From positions 3,410,001-3,474,000 of the forward strand of contig NZ_CP027712.1 in the NCBI RefSeq assembly GCF_003945765.1: DNA of 64,000 nt, given 5' to 3'. The translations under genes were made by a program, and so were the position numbers. This DNA is from Pseudomonas chlororaphis subsp. chlororaphis. Its GTDB lineage: Bacteria; Pseudomonadota; Gammaproteobacteria; Pseudomonadales; Pseudomonadaceae. Below are positions 1-9,100 of this stretch, one piece after another (the stretch's first letter is position 1; every line of letters begins with the position of its first letter). The notes under the pieces were generated by a model. It made no database searches. It saw nothing but the letters and a program-made list of their open reading frames with translations, and was not told the DNA's origin.

Positions 1-1
1 C

Positions 2-238
2 CTGGTGCGAGACCTGGGGCCCCGCGGCATCACCGTGAATACCGTCCACCCCGGGCCGACCGACAGCGACATGAACCCCGCCGAGGGGCCGGTGGCGGAC
101 TTCGTGCGTCCCAATATCGCCGTGGGACGCTACGGGGAAGGCCGGGACATCGCCAGCGCAGTGGCCTATCTGGCCAGCCCCGAAGCCGGTTTCGTCACCG
201 GTGCCGAATTGATAATTGACGGCGGCTTCACCGCCTGA
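2..238 (+). CDS. SDR-family oxidoreductase, C-terminal part (cut by window edge)
   Basis: The reading frame is already open at the left edge, so only about the last 78 residues are visible. They hold the typical C-terminal half of a classical short-chain dehydrogenase: the RGITVNTVHPGPTDSDMNP stretch that follows the active-site helix, a Gly-Arg-Tyr-Gly segment, and the closing motif YLASPEAGFVTGAELIIDGG. The Rossmann glycine motif and the YxxxK catalytic pair lie outside the window, so the substrate cannot be judged. The stop codon overlaps the ribosome-binding region of the next gene, and the two are probably co-transcribed. Confidence 0.85.
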   Translation: MVRDLGPRGITVNTVHPGPTDSDMNPAEGPVADFVRPNIAVGRYGEGRDIASAVAYLASPEAGFVTGAELIIDGGFTA

Positions 239-248
239 GGAGACAGAC

Positions 249-848
249 ATGAGCATGAGTATCAGCATCATTGGAGCAGGCGCCCTAGGCAGCGCGATCG
301 CCAGGTTACTGACGAAGGCCGGCCTGGACGTGAGCATCGCCAACAGCCGTGGCCCTGACAGCCTCACGTCGCTGATCGCCGAACTGGGGCCCAAGGCTCA
401 AGCCGTTACCGCCGAGCAAGCGGCTAGCGCAGACCTGGTGTTCCTGGCGGTGAACTGGTCGAAGATTCCATCGGCACTGGCCGGGCTGGGACCCTGGGAA
501 GGAAGGATTGTGGTGGATACCAACAACCCGATTGAAGCGCCGCTGTTCAAGCCCTTTGACCTGGGAGGCCAACCTTCCACCCAGGTCGTGGCGCAAATGC
601 TGCCCGGTGCCCGCGTGGTCAAGGCCTTCAACCATCTATCGCCGAATCTGCTGGCCAACCCGAACGCCGAAGGGGGCAAGCGCGTGTTGTTTGTCTCTGG
701 AGAGCATGCGCACGCCAAGCAGCAGGTCAGCGAGCTGATCCAGCAACTGGGGTTCCATGGCATCGATTTGGGTGACCTGCAACAAGGGCAACTCGCGCAA
801 TTTCCAGGAGGGCCTTTACCGGCGCTCAATCTGGTCAAACATGACTGA
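249..848 (+). CDS. NAD(P)-binding oxidoreductase, F420-dependent NADP reductase type
   Basis: A 199-residue protein with an N-terminal Rossmann motif, SIIGAGALGSAIARLL, then AxSRGPDSL and VFLAVNWSKIP. This is the fold of small 6-phosphogluconate-dehydrogenase-like enzymes annotated as NADPH-dependent F420 reductase or 'NAD(P)-binding domain' proteins. Such enzymes often act with quinones or unidentified substrates, and the real partner cannot be read here. The start at 249 is chosen because a GAGGAGA ribosome-binding site sits just upstream at 236-242; the longer open frame would begin inside the previous gene. It follows the SDR gene by 10 bases and probably shares its transcript. About 105 bases with no visible gene separate its stop from the first TetR operator. 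Confidence 0.75.
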   Translation: MSMSISIIGAGALGSAIARLLTKAGLDVSIANSRGPDSLTSLIAELGPKAQAVTAEQAASADLVFLAVNWSKIPSALAGLGPWEGRIVVDTNNPIEAPLFKPFDLGGQPSTQVVAQMLPGARVVKAFNHLSPNLLANPNAEGGKRVLFVSGEHAHAKQQVSELIQQLGFHGIDLGDLQQGQLAQFPGGPLPALNLVKHD

Positions 849-955
849 CGACGAGGCCGGTGAATACCGGCTTCGCTTTATGAGGACGGTATTGAGAGCA
901 GGTTCGGCCGGAGTTTTTCCAGTTGCCCTGGAAAGGCGTTCGGAACGATGGTTTT

Positions 956-979
956 GTGACTAGATATCTTATCGGTCAC
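956..979. promoter_or_regulatory. TetR operator candidate, site 1 (upstream of tetR)
   Basis: A 24-base inverted repeat with outer arms GTGAC and GTCAC. It is one of four elements in the window with exactly this length and arm sequence (others at 1746-1769, 4873-4896 and 4995-5018). It ends 38 bases before the tetR start, as expected for autoregulation. The spacing and arms are read directly; binding by the adjacent TetR protein is inferred. Confidence 0.7.
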
Positions 980-1017
980 AAGTTGTCAGTCCGCTACAGG
1001 GTGAGTAAGCTGTTCCC

Positions 1018-1638
1018 ATGAATCAGCCATCGATATCTCCGCCCAGCGCCCGTGGCCCAGCCGATCACGACATTCGAAACCAGATTGTCGCGGCGGCCAA
1101 CGAGCACTTCAGTCAGTACGGCTATGGCAAAACCACGGTCTCCGACCTGGCTAAAGCCATTGGTTTTTCCAAAGCCTATATCTACAAGTTTTTTGATTCC
1201 AAGCAGGCGATCGGTGAAGCCATCTGCACAAATTGCCTGGCAGAAATCGTTGCGGCTGTTGAACAGGCCATCAATGGAGAGACCCTTTCGGCAACGGAGC
1301 GCTTTCGGCGCCTGGTCAAAACGGTGATCGCCACAGGTGTGAACCTGTTCTTCAACGATCGGAAACTCTATGACATCGCAGCGTTTTCTGTGTCGGAGCG
1401 CTGGTCCAGTTCGCAAGTTTATGAAGCACAGATCAAGCAATTCATTTTGCAGATTGTGCGTGAAGGGCGAGAGGTCGGTGAGTTTGAACGCAAGACTCCC
1501 CTGGACGAGACAGTAGACGCGATACATCTTGCTCTGCGGCCATTCGTCAATCCTCTACTGCTGCAGTACAACCTCGATTTTGTCGAAGAGGCGCCCACGC
1601 TCACCTCCAATCTCATCTTGCGCAGCCTCATGCCTTGA
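1018..1638 (+). CDS. TetR/AcrR-family transcriptional repressor
   Basis: A 206-residue protein of normal TetR length. Residues about 20-70 form the DNA-binding domain, with the helix-turn-helix in VSDLAKAIGFSKAYIYKFF followed by DSKQAI. The rest is a helical ligand-binding and dimer domain of AcrR type, ending in hydrophobic helices typical of repressors of multidrug or aromatic-compound pumps. It stands next to a FadL-like porin and an RND efflux set. Identical 24-base palindromes occur before tetR itself, before fadL and twice in the efflux divergon, so it most likely represses all of them and is released by an amphipathic compound. The ligand is unknown. Confidence 0.9.
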   Translation: MNQPSISPPSARGPADHDIRNQIVAAANEHFSQYGYGKTTVSDLAKAIGFSKAYIYKFFDSKQAIGEAICTNCLAEIVAAVEQAINGETLSATERFRRLVKTVIATGVNLFFNDRKLYDIAAFSVSERWSSSQVYEAQIKQFILQIVREGREVGEFERKTPLDETVDAIHLALRPFVNPLLLQYNLDFVEEAPTLTSNLILRSLMP

Positions 1639-1745
1639 TCTTCGGCTAACGCTCGAACGCCTGCTGCTCTGGGCGAGGTATTGCCCAAGCGGCTTTTCAC
1701 TTTGCCCTTCCTCCAACCGTCGAAGGGCATTTATTTATCTGTTAT

Positions 1746-1769
1746 GTGACTATTGACTGAAATAGTCAC
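1746..1769. promoter_or_regulatory. TetR operator candidate, site 2 (upstream of fadL-like gene)
   Basis: A 24-base inverted repeat GTGACTAT-N8-ATAGTCAC, with perfect eight-base arms. A TTGAC string resembling a -35 element lies inside it at 1753-1757, at the same internal position as in the fourth site, so a bound repressor would cover the promoter. Its position also argues against starting the fadL-like protein at 1753, which would place the start codon inside the operator. Confidence 0.75.
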
Positions 1770-1833
1770 ATGGATAAGTATGCGTCCGTTGCTTCTGCTG
1801 TTTTATCCCGGTGATAACCCTAGAGTTCTAATA

Positions 1834-3105
1834 ATGAAAAAAATATTGCTCATGAGCCCACTTGGGCTCGCTGTTGCGCTCGCGTCTTCTTATGTGTCTG
1901 CGAGCGGCTTCGCTCTCAATGAACAGAGCATCAGCGGGATGGGCTCTGGATTTGCCGGTCGTTCCTCCTCCGCTGAAGATGCGAGTACGGTGTTCGGTAA
2001 TCCGGCGGGCATGTCACGCTTGAAAAGAGAACAGGTCAGCGTAGGGGCGGCGGCGCTTTTCGCGAAGTCCGACATCAGCCAGACCCGCAGTACATTCGCA
2101 GGCCAGGAAGACGGCGACATGGTGCCCACGACTACGGTACCTATGGGCTACTACGTCAAACCCATTGATGAGCACTGGGCATTCGGTGTCGGGTTTTATG
2201 TGCCTTTCGGCCTGATGACCGATTATGGCAGCGGCTTTGCGGGGCGTTACTACGCTAACAAAAGCGAGGTCACGACATTCACCTTCCAGCCCACCATCAG
2301 CTATGCCTTTAACGACACCGTTTCGATCGGGTTCGGTCCCACCATCAACCGTATCAGCGGCGAGTTGTCCGGGATGGTGCCCAATCCACTCAGTCCTGGG
2401 CGCAACGATGGAAAACTCAAAAGCAATGGCGACGATACGGCCCTGGGGTTCAACGCCGGCATTCTGGTACAGGCTACCGATCGAACTCGCCTCGGATTGA
2501 CCTACCATTCCAAGGTCAGTTACCACCTGGATGCCAAGACCAAGGTCACCGACGGCATCTTTAGCGTGTTGGGGGTGAGCGGCCGCAGCTATGACGCTTC
2601 GCTGGATGTGGATACGCCGGAGTCGGTGGACTTCTCGGTAACTCATCAGCTCAGTAATGACTGGACGCTCTATCTGGGGAGCACCTGGACCCGCTGGAGT
2701 CGCTTCAAGGAATTAACCATCGAGAACACGGGCTTGCCTCCTTTATTGAGCGGCTCGCTGGGCACGGTTACCGAAGAACAGGACTGGCACGATACGTGGG
2801 CCCACGCTATCGGTACGGCGTACAAGCTGAACGATCGCTGGGTACTTCGTGCCGGCTTGTCAGTCGACCAGTCGCCCGCCAACAACACCCATCGTGGACC
2901 CCGTATTCCAACGGGCGACCGGACGGTTATCAGCTTCGGGGCTGGCTGGACTCCGGCGGACAATGTCACGATCGATGTCGCTTATTCCTATCTGTGGGAG
3001 GAGAGCGTGCAGGTCAAGGGTACCTCCGCGACCCGGGGCGCATACAGCGCCAAGTACAAGAACAGCGCGAGCGGGCTCGGCACTTCCGTCAGCTATCGTT
3101 TCTAA
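1834..3105 (+). CDS. FadL/OmpP1/TodX-family outer membrane transport protein
   Basis: The chosen start gives a 423-residue protein beginning with a clear signal peptide (MKKILLMSPLGLAVALASSY, cleavage near SASG). The mature N-terminus, GFALNEQSISGMGSGFAGR followed by SSAEDASTVFGNPAGM, is the hallmark of FadL/TodX channels; these residues form the N-terminal hatch and the NPA element. The remainder is amphipathic beta-barrel sequence ending in an aromatic residue (SYRF), as outer-membrane proteins do. FadL-type channels move hydrophobic molecules (long-chain fatty acids, aromatics) across the outer membrane by lateral diffusion. The upstream operator suggests induction together with the neighbouring efflux pump. 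The substrate is not known. Confidence 0.9.
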   Translation: MKKILLMSPLGLAVALASSYVSASGFALNEQSISGMGSGFAGRSSSAEDASTVFGNPAGMSRLKREQVSVGAAALFAKSDISQTRSTFAGQEDGDMVPTTTVPMGYYVKPIDEHWAFGVGFYVPFGLMTDYGSGFAGRYYANKSEVTTFTFQPTISYAFNDTVSIGFGPTINRISGELSGMVPNPLSPGRNDGKLKSNGDDTALGFNAGILVQATDRTRLGLTYHSKVSYHLDAKTKVTDGIFSVLGVSGRSYDASLDVDTPESVDFSVTHQLSNDWTLYLGSTWTRWSRFKELTIENTGLPPLLSGSLGTVTEEQDWHDTWAHAIGTAYKLNDRWVLRAGLSVDQSPANNTHRGPRIPTGDRTVISFGAGWTPADNVTIDVAYSYLWEESVQVKGTSATRGAYSAKYKNSASGLGTSVSYRF

Positions 3106-3134
3106 GATAGGGCGTCGTTCTACGATAGTTTTCC

Positions 3135-3162
3135 GGCCGGGAGTGCAGGTTACCTCCCGGCC
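3135..3162 (+). terminator. Probable terminator after fadL-like gene
   Basis: A perfect nine-base stem, GGCCGGGAG paired with CTCCCGGCC, with a 10-base loop. It is followed by TTTC and starts 29 bases after the fadL stop. The T-run is short but the stem is strong. Confidence 0.7.
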
Positions 3163-3164
3163 TT

Positions 3165-3326
3165 TCAAAGCATATTTCCCTCGGGGAAGCCGCTTCGTCG
3201 CCACTCACACGCCCATGACGCGTGACATGAGCTCCTGATGAAATCGGCGTGGCGTGGGGCAAACTCCTCGCCAAATCCGCTTGCGGCTCCGGTGATGAGC
3301 ACCCGGGAATTCTCGCTCGCTTTCAT
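3165..3326 (-). pseudogene. Truncated SDR gene fragment downstream of the outer-membrane factor gene
   Basis: On the minus strand a short open frame begins with ATG at 3326, preceded by a G-rich ribosome-binding site. It reads MKASENSRVLITGAASGFGEE, which is the first beta strand and TGxxxGxG cofactor loop of a short-chain dehydrogenase. After about 24 residues the similarity stops, and the frame ends near the fadL terminator. It lies 59 bases downstream of the outer-membrane factor stop, in the same direction. This looks like an SDR gene that was once the next gene of that operon and has been lost by deletion up to about position 3250. Confidence 0.55.
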
Positions 3327-3385
3327 AGCCCCCCTCTCGAACGGGTAGTCGCGTGTGCCATAAAGCGCCGCGTCGCCTGGTCAAG

Positions 3386-4846
3386 TCATCGAGTCGCCAC
3401 GGACCGGGTGTCAGGAGGTTGCCAGCCACCACCGAGTGCCTTGAATGCCGCAACCGCCGCCCGTGCCGATTCCGTTCGCGCCTGCGCCCGGGCATCGGAA
3501 GCCTGCAGCATCGTTTCGTCGGCGTGCAGGACATCGATCAGGCTGGCCGTGCCTTTCTGGTAGGCGATGAACGACGATTGGCGAGCCTGCGTCAGGGAGG
3601 CTTCGCCTTCGGTCAGGGTGGTTGCCTGGACTTCCCGATTCACCAGGGCGGAAAAGGCATTCTCGACATCTTCGGTGGCGCGCAGTACGGACTGGCGGTA
3701 AGCGGCCAGGGCTTGCGCTTCCTGGCCCTTGGCTTGATCGATTTGAGCGTTTATGCGGCCAAAGTCGAACAGTCTCCAGCGCAGCCCCAACACGCCCGCC
3801 GACTGATTGGCGCCGCCGGTGAAAAGATTGCCGCCGGATACCACCGTGGCGCTACCCAGCAATGCGCTGAGGGAGAATTTCGGGTAGTACTCGGCAATCG
3901 CCACCCCGATGCGTGCGTTGGAGGCCGCAAGCTGGCGCTCGGCGACGATGAGATCGGGCCTGCGGCGCAGCAGATCGGCCGGCGTTCCCATGGCCTTTAT
4001 CTGCGGCGCAAGAGGAATGCTCCCTGCATTGGCCAGTTGCGCGCGATGAGTGCCGGGCGGTGTACCGAGCATGACATCCAGTGCATTCATGGCAGCATCC
4101 AGGCCGGTCTGCAGGACTGGCACTGTCGCCTGGACCTGCGATAGCGCGCCCTCGGTCTGCTGAACCTGATAGTTGGCAGCGAGCCCCTTGCCGTAAAGCA
4201 AGCGGACTTTCTCTAGCAGCCCCTGCTGCGTTTTGACTTGGCGGTTCGCAATGTCCAGCCGGGCCTGCAATCCGCGGAGGGTGATGTAGATATCGGCGGT
4301 CTGCGCGGCGATGGCCAGTCGTGTGGCGGCAGCGCCCGCCTCGGAAGCCTGGTACTCGGCGAGTGCGGCTTCGCGTCCGCGTCGCAGGCCGCCAAAGACA
4401 TCGACCTCCCAGCCCGCACCGAGGTTAACCTCGTAGGAGTTTCCATACCGATCATAGCCAGGCGTTGAGTTCAACACCTGGCCGAGCGGGGTCTCGATCG
4501 ATTGGTAGGAACGCGCGGCCTGGCTACTAATGTTCCCCGAGGGCAGCAAGGCGGCATTTGCGGCACCCAATCCTGCCCGAGCCTGTGTGACTCGCGCCGA
4601 TGCCTGCGCCAGATCCAGGTTCTGTTCAAGCGCCTTGGAGATGAAGTCGGTCAGCACGGGATCACCAAAACCTTCCCACCAGGCCACAAGACTGGCCGGC
4701 CTCGCCACAGGCCTCTGCTCGACGGCAGATTGACCCAGGTAACGATCCAGCAGCGGGGCGTGCGGACGTTGATAGTCCGGACCGACCGCGCAGCCGGCCA
4801 TCAAGCTGGCGCTCATCCAAAGAGCAATGGGGCGGAGGGGAGGCAT
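3386..4846 (-). CDS. RND efflux outer membrane lipoprotein, NodT/OprM family
   Basis: 486 residues, normal for the family. The N-terminus ends in a lipobox, SLMAGCAVGPDYQRP, so the protein is a lipid-anchored outer-membrane factor. The two OEP repeats are visible as Ala/Gln-rich coiled coil (LDLAQASARVTQARAGLG) and again in the second half (RRRPDLIVAERQLAASNARIG). The terminal AAFKALGGGWQP motif is typical. It forms the TolC-like exit duct for the adaptor and pump encoded divergently at 5066-9261. The ATG at 4846 has an AAGGAG ribosome-binding site. Two operator-like palindromes lie in the shared 219-base divergent promoter region. Confidence 0.92.
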   Translation of the reverse strand: MPPLRPIALWMSASLMAGCAVGPDYQRPHAPLLDRYLGQSAVEQRPVARPASLVAWWEGFGDPVLTDFISKALEQNLDLAQASARVTQARAGLGAANAALLPSGNISSQAARSYQSIETPLGQVLNSTPGYDRYGNSYEVNLGAGWEVDVFGGLRRGREAALAEYQASEAGAAATRLAIAAQTADIYITLRGLQARLDIANRQVKTQQGLLEKVRLLYGKGLAANYQVQQTEGALSQVQATVPVLQTGLDAAMNALDVMLGTPPGTHRAQLANAGSIPLAPQIKAMGTPADLLRRRPDLIVAERQLAASNARIGVAIAEYYPKFSLSALLGSATVVSGGNLFTGGANQSAGVLGLRWRLFDFGRINAQIDQAKGQEAQALAAYRQSVLRATEDVENAFSALVNREVQATTLTEGEASLTQARQSSFIAYQKGTASLIDVLHADETMLQASDARAQARTESARAAVAAFKALGGGWQPPDTRSVATR

Positions 4847-4872
4847 TGAGGCTCCTTAAATCGAGGATATTT

Positions 4873-4896
4873 GTGACCATATTACGTTATGGTCAC
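4873..4896. promoter_or_regulatory. TetR operator candidate, site 3 (OMF side of divergent promoter)
   Basis: A 24-base inverted repeat, GTGACCATA-N6-TATGGTCAC, with nine perfect base pairs per arm: the most symmetrical of the four sites. It lies 27 bases upstream of the outer-membrane factor start, where a bound repressor would block transcription leftward. Confidence 0.8.
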
Positions 4897-4994
4897 GACC
4901 CGTCAATCAGCACAATTTGATCAGCTTATAAAGTTTGCTCAATGAATACAGCGCATTTCCCATGAGTCTGGGGAATCCTGATACGTCACAGATT

Positions 4995-5018
4995 GTGACC
5001 GTTGACAGATATGGTCAC
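4995..5018. promoter_or_regulatory. TetR operator candidate, site 4 with embedded -35 (adaptor side)
   Basis: A 24-base element GTGACC-N12-GGTCAC. A consensus -35 box TTGACA lies inside it at 5002-5007, and a weak -10 (GAGAAT, 5025-5030) follows after 17 bases. The adaptor gene begins at 5066. The arrangement fits repression by steric block. Confidence 0.75.
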
Positions 5019-5065
5019 TATACTGAGAATGTGCTGCATGTCCTATTGTTCATGTAAGGGAACCT

Positions 5066-6175
5066 ATGCGCCGGCTCCGATCTGTCCCCATTGCCGCTTG
5101 CCTGTTGCCTCTAGTCCTGACGGCGTGTGGCGACTCATCCACCGTTGAAGATCCACGCACGCAGGCCCCCCTGGTGAGGTCCTCTGCGGTGCAGGGGGCG
5201 TCCGGTGTTTCACGCTCTTTCACTGGCGTCGTGGCGGCCCGCGTCCAGGGCGACCTGGGTTTTCGGGTATCGGGCAAGATACTTGAGCGCTTGGTCGACA
5301 CGGGCCAGACCGTCAAGCGGGGTCAGCCGCTCATGCGTCTCGACCCAATCGACCTGGGATTGCAGGCGCGAGCGCAGCAAGAGGCGGTCATCGCCGCTCG
5401 GGCCCGAGCCAAGCAGACAGCCGATGACGAGGCGCGCTATCGCGACCTGGTCGCCGCGGGGGCTATTTCTGCATCGGCCTATGACCAGGTCAAAGCCGCA
5501 GCCGATACCGCAAAGGCGCAGCTCAGCGCCGCCGAAGCGCAGGCTGACGTAGCCCGCAATGCTTCTGGTTATGCGGTGCTGTTTGCCGATTCCGATGGCG
5601 TGGTGGTGGAGACGCTGGCCGAGCCCGGGCAAGTCGTCAGCCCGGGGCAGCCCGTGGTTCGACTGGCGCGGGCAGGGCAGCGCGAAGCCATCGTGCACCT
5701 GCCCGAGACGCTACGTCCGGCAGCGGGATCCACCGCGCAGGCGACGCTGTATGGCAACACCACAGAGGCTGTTACAGCGAAGCTGAGGTTGCTTTCTGAC
5801 TCGGCCGACCGGATGACTCGCACCTTCGAGGCGCGGTATGTGCTTGAGGGCGCGCTGGCCAATGCGCCGTTAGGTTCGACCGTCACCCTGCGGATCGCCG
5901 AGGGCAGCGCCAATGGACAGGTGCTGCAAGTGCCGATCGCCGCGATTCATGACCCGGGCCAAGGCACTGGCGTGTGGGTCATTGCTGGCACACCGGCGAA
6001 GGTGGCCTGGCGACCTGTCCGGGTCCTGGGCTTGAGCGACGACGCAGCGCAAGTTGCCGGCGATCTCAAGGCTGGCGAACGGATTGTGGCCTTGGGCGCG
6101 CATCTGCTACGCGAGGGTGAGGAGGTGAGACTGGCTCAACAGGGTGACGTCAACGTTGCCGGGAGCCATCCATGA
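5066..6175 (+). CDS. RND efflux periplasmic adaptor (membrane fusion protein) lipoprotein
   Basis: 369 residues. The N-terminus carries a signal sequence and lipobox (LVLTACGDSS), so the protein is anchored in the inner membrane. The order is lipoyl half-motif GDLGFRVSGKILERLVDTGQ, alpha-helical hairpin rich in Ala/Gln (about residues 110-165), second lipoyl half VVETLAEPGQVVSPGQPV, then beta-barrel and membrane-proximal domains. It bridges the RND pump and the outer-membrane factor. The ATG at 5066 has a TAAGGGAA ribosome-binding site. Its stop overlaps the pump start by four bases (ATGA), giving translational coupling. Sequence type is close to the TriA/VexA-like adaptors rather than MexA. 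Confidence 0.92.
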   Translation: MRRLRSVPIAACLLPLVLTACGDSSTVEDPRTQAPLVRSSAVQGASGVSRSFTGVVAARVQGDLGFRVSGKILERLVDTGQTVKRGQPLMRLDPIDLGLQARAQQEAVIAARARAKQTADDEARYRDLVAAGAISASAYDQVKAAADTAKAQLSAAEAQADVARNASGYAVLFADSDGVVVETLAEPGQVVSPGQPVVRLARAGQREAIVHLPETLRPAAGSTAQATLYGNTTEAVTAKLRLLSDSADRMTRTFEARYVLEGALANAPLGSTVTLRIAEGSANGQVLQVPIAAIHDPGQGTGVWVIAGTPAKVAWRPVRVLGLSDDAAQVAGDLKAGERIVALGAHLLREGEEVRLAQQGDVNVAGSHP

Positions 6176-9100
6176 GCCAGGGGCGCTTCAATCTCTCGGC
6201 GATCGCCGTTCGCGAACGCTCGATCACGGTATTCCTGATCTTCCTGATCGCCGTTGCTGGCACCCTGGCGTTCTTCAAGCTGGGGCGGGCGGAAGATCCG
6301 CCGTTTACGGTGAAGCAGTTGACGGTCATTACCGCATGGCCGGGCGCCACGGCGCAGGAGATGCAGGACCAGGTTGCAGAGCCACTGGAAAAACGCCTGC
6401 AGGAACTGAAATGGTACGACCGCACGGAAACCTACACGCGTCCAGGTCTCGCGTTCACGATGGTGTCGTTGCTTGACAGCACGCCGCCCTCGCAAGTGCA
6501 GGAAGAGTTCTATCAGGCGCGTAAAAAGCTCGACGACGAGGCCATCAAGCTACCGGCGGGGGTCATTGGCCCGATGGTCAACGACGAGTTCTCAGATGTG
6601 ACATTTGCGCTTTTCGCCTTGAAAGCCAAAGGCGAGCCGCAGCGGCTGTTGGTGCGTGATGCGGAGTCGTTACGCCAGCGCCTGCTGCACGTGCCAGGCG
6701 TGAAGAAGGTCAACATCATCGGCGAGCAGGCCGAACGCATCTTTGTCTCCTTCTCCCATGATCGGCTAGCCACGCTGGGCGTCTCTGCCCAGGATATTTT
6801 TGCCGCGCTGAACAATCAGAACGCGCTCACGCCTGCCGGCTCGATTGAAACCGACGGGCCGCAAGTCTTCCTTCGTCTCGACGGTGCCTTCGATAAGGTG
6901 CAGAAGATTCGTGACACTGCGATTGTGGCCCAGGGGCGCACGCTCAAGCTCTCTGACGTGGCAACTGTCGAACGGGGCTATGAAGATCCAGCAACCTTCC
7001 TTGTGCGCAATAACGGGGAAGAGGCTCTGTTGTTGGGAATCGTGATGCGAGACGGCTGGAACGGCCTGGACCTGGGCAAGGCGCTGGACTCCGAGACGAG
7101 CAAAATCAATGAAGGCATGCCGCTGGGCATGACGCTGACCAAGGTCACCGATCAGTCTGTGAACATCAGTTCGGCCGTCGACGAGTTCATGGTCAAGTTC
7201 TTCGTCGCCCTGTTGGTTGTGATGCTTGTCTGCTTTCTCAGCATGGGCTGGCATGTAGGTATTGTGGTGGCCGCCGCTGTGCCGTTGACGCTGGCCGTGG
7301 TGTTTGTGGTGATGGCGGCCACGGGCAAGAACTTTGACCGTATTACCCTCGGGTCGCTGATTCTGGCGCTTGGCCTGCTGGTGGACGACGCCATCATTGC
7401 CATCGAGATGATGGTGGTGAAAATGGAGGAGGGCTACGATCGTATCAAAGCCTCCGCGTACGCCTGGAGTCATACGGCCGCGCCAATGCTCTCCGGTACG
7501 CTGGTGACCGCCATCGGCTTTTTGCCCAACGGCTTTGCCCAGTCCACCGCCGGCGAGTACACCAGCAACATGTTCTGGATCGTGGGCATTGCCCTGATCG
7601 CCTCCTGGGTGGTCGCGGTGGCCTTTACCCCCTATCTGGGGGTGAAAATGTTGCCGGACATCAAGCCGGTCGAAGGTGGCCATGCGGCCATCTACGACAC
7701 CCCCAATTACAATCGCTTTCGCCGGATTCTGACGCGGGTCATCGCCCGCAAATGGCTGGTGGCCGGCACGGTTATCGCGGCGTTTGTCGTGGCGATTCTC
7801 GGCATGAGCCTGGTCAAGAAGCAGTTCTTCCCCACCTCGGACCGTCCCGAGGTGCTGGTCGAAGTGCAAATGCCCTATGGAACCTCCATCGAGCAGACCA
7901 GTGCCACTGCCGCAAAGGTCGAGGCGTGGCTGCACAAGCAGGATGAAGCAAAAATTGTCACGGCCTATATCGGGCAAGGCGCGCCGCGCTTCTACCTGGC
8001 GATGGCGCCGGAGCTCCCCGATCCCTCGTTCGCCAAGATCGTGGTATTGACGGACAACCAGGAGGCGCGCGAGGCCCTCAAGTTCCGTCTGCGCGAAGCC
8101 ATTGCTGAAGGGCTTGCCCCGCAAGCGCGGGTCAGGGTTACGCAGTTGGTGTTTGGTCCGTATTCGCCATTCCCCGTCGCCTACAGGGTAATGGGGCCTG
8201 ACCCGATGACGCTGCGCGAGATTGCCGGCCGGGTACAAGAGGTCATGCAAGCGAGCCCGATGATGAGGACGGTCAACCGCGACTGGGGACCACTGACGCC
8301 GACGCTGCATTTCAGCCTGGATCAGGATCGCTTGCAGGCGGTTGGCCTGACATCCAGTGCAGTCGCCCAGCAGTTGCAGTTCCTGCTGGCCGGGGTGCCG
8401 ATCACAGCGGTTCGTGAAGATATTCGTTCAGTGCTGGTGGTGGGGCGCGCCGCGGGTGACATCCGGCTCGACCCCGCCCGGATTGAAGGCTTCACATTGG
8501 TGGGAGCGGCGGGTCAGCGTATCCCTCTGTCCCAGGTTGGAGAGGTGGATGTGCGCATGGAGGATCCGATCCTTCGGCGTCGTGACCGCACCCCGACCAT
8601 TACCGTGCGCGGCGATATTGCCGAAGGCTTGCAGCCACCGGACGTCTCGAGCGTGATCATGAAGGAGCTGCAGCCGGTCATCGACACCTTGCCTGCCGGG
8701 TATCGTATTGAGCAGGCGGGGGCCATCGAGGAGTCGGGCAAGGCCGGCCAGGCGATCTTGCCGCTGCTCCCGATCATGATTGCCGTCACGCTGCTGATCA
8801 TCATCCTGCAGGTACGCTCGGTCTCGGCGATGATCATGGTGTTTCTCACCGCGCCGCTGGGATTGATTGGCGTGGTGCCGACGTTGCTGATCTTCCAGCA
8901 ACCATTCGGAATCAACGCCCTGGTCGGCCTGATCGCACTTTCAGGCATCCTGATGCGTAATACGCTGATTCTGATCGGGCAAATCCATCACAACGCACAA
9001 GAAGGACTGGACCCGCTCCACGCAGTGATCGAAGCCACGGTACAGCGTGCCCGCCCGGTATTGCTGACAGCGTTGGCAGCCATCCTGGCGTTCATCCCGC

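Noticed and set aside
6766..8310. 514-codon minus-strand frame opposite the RND pump
   Set aside because: Low-complexity His/Asp/Gly translation complementary to a well-supported RND gene.
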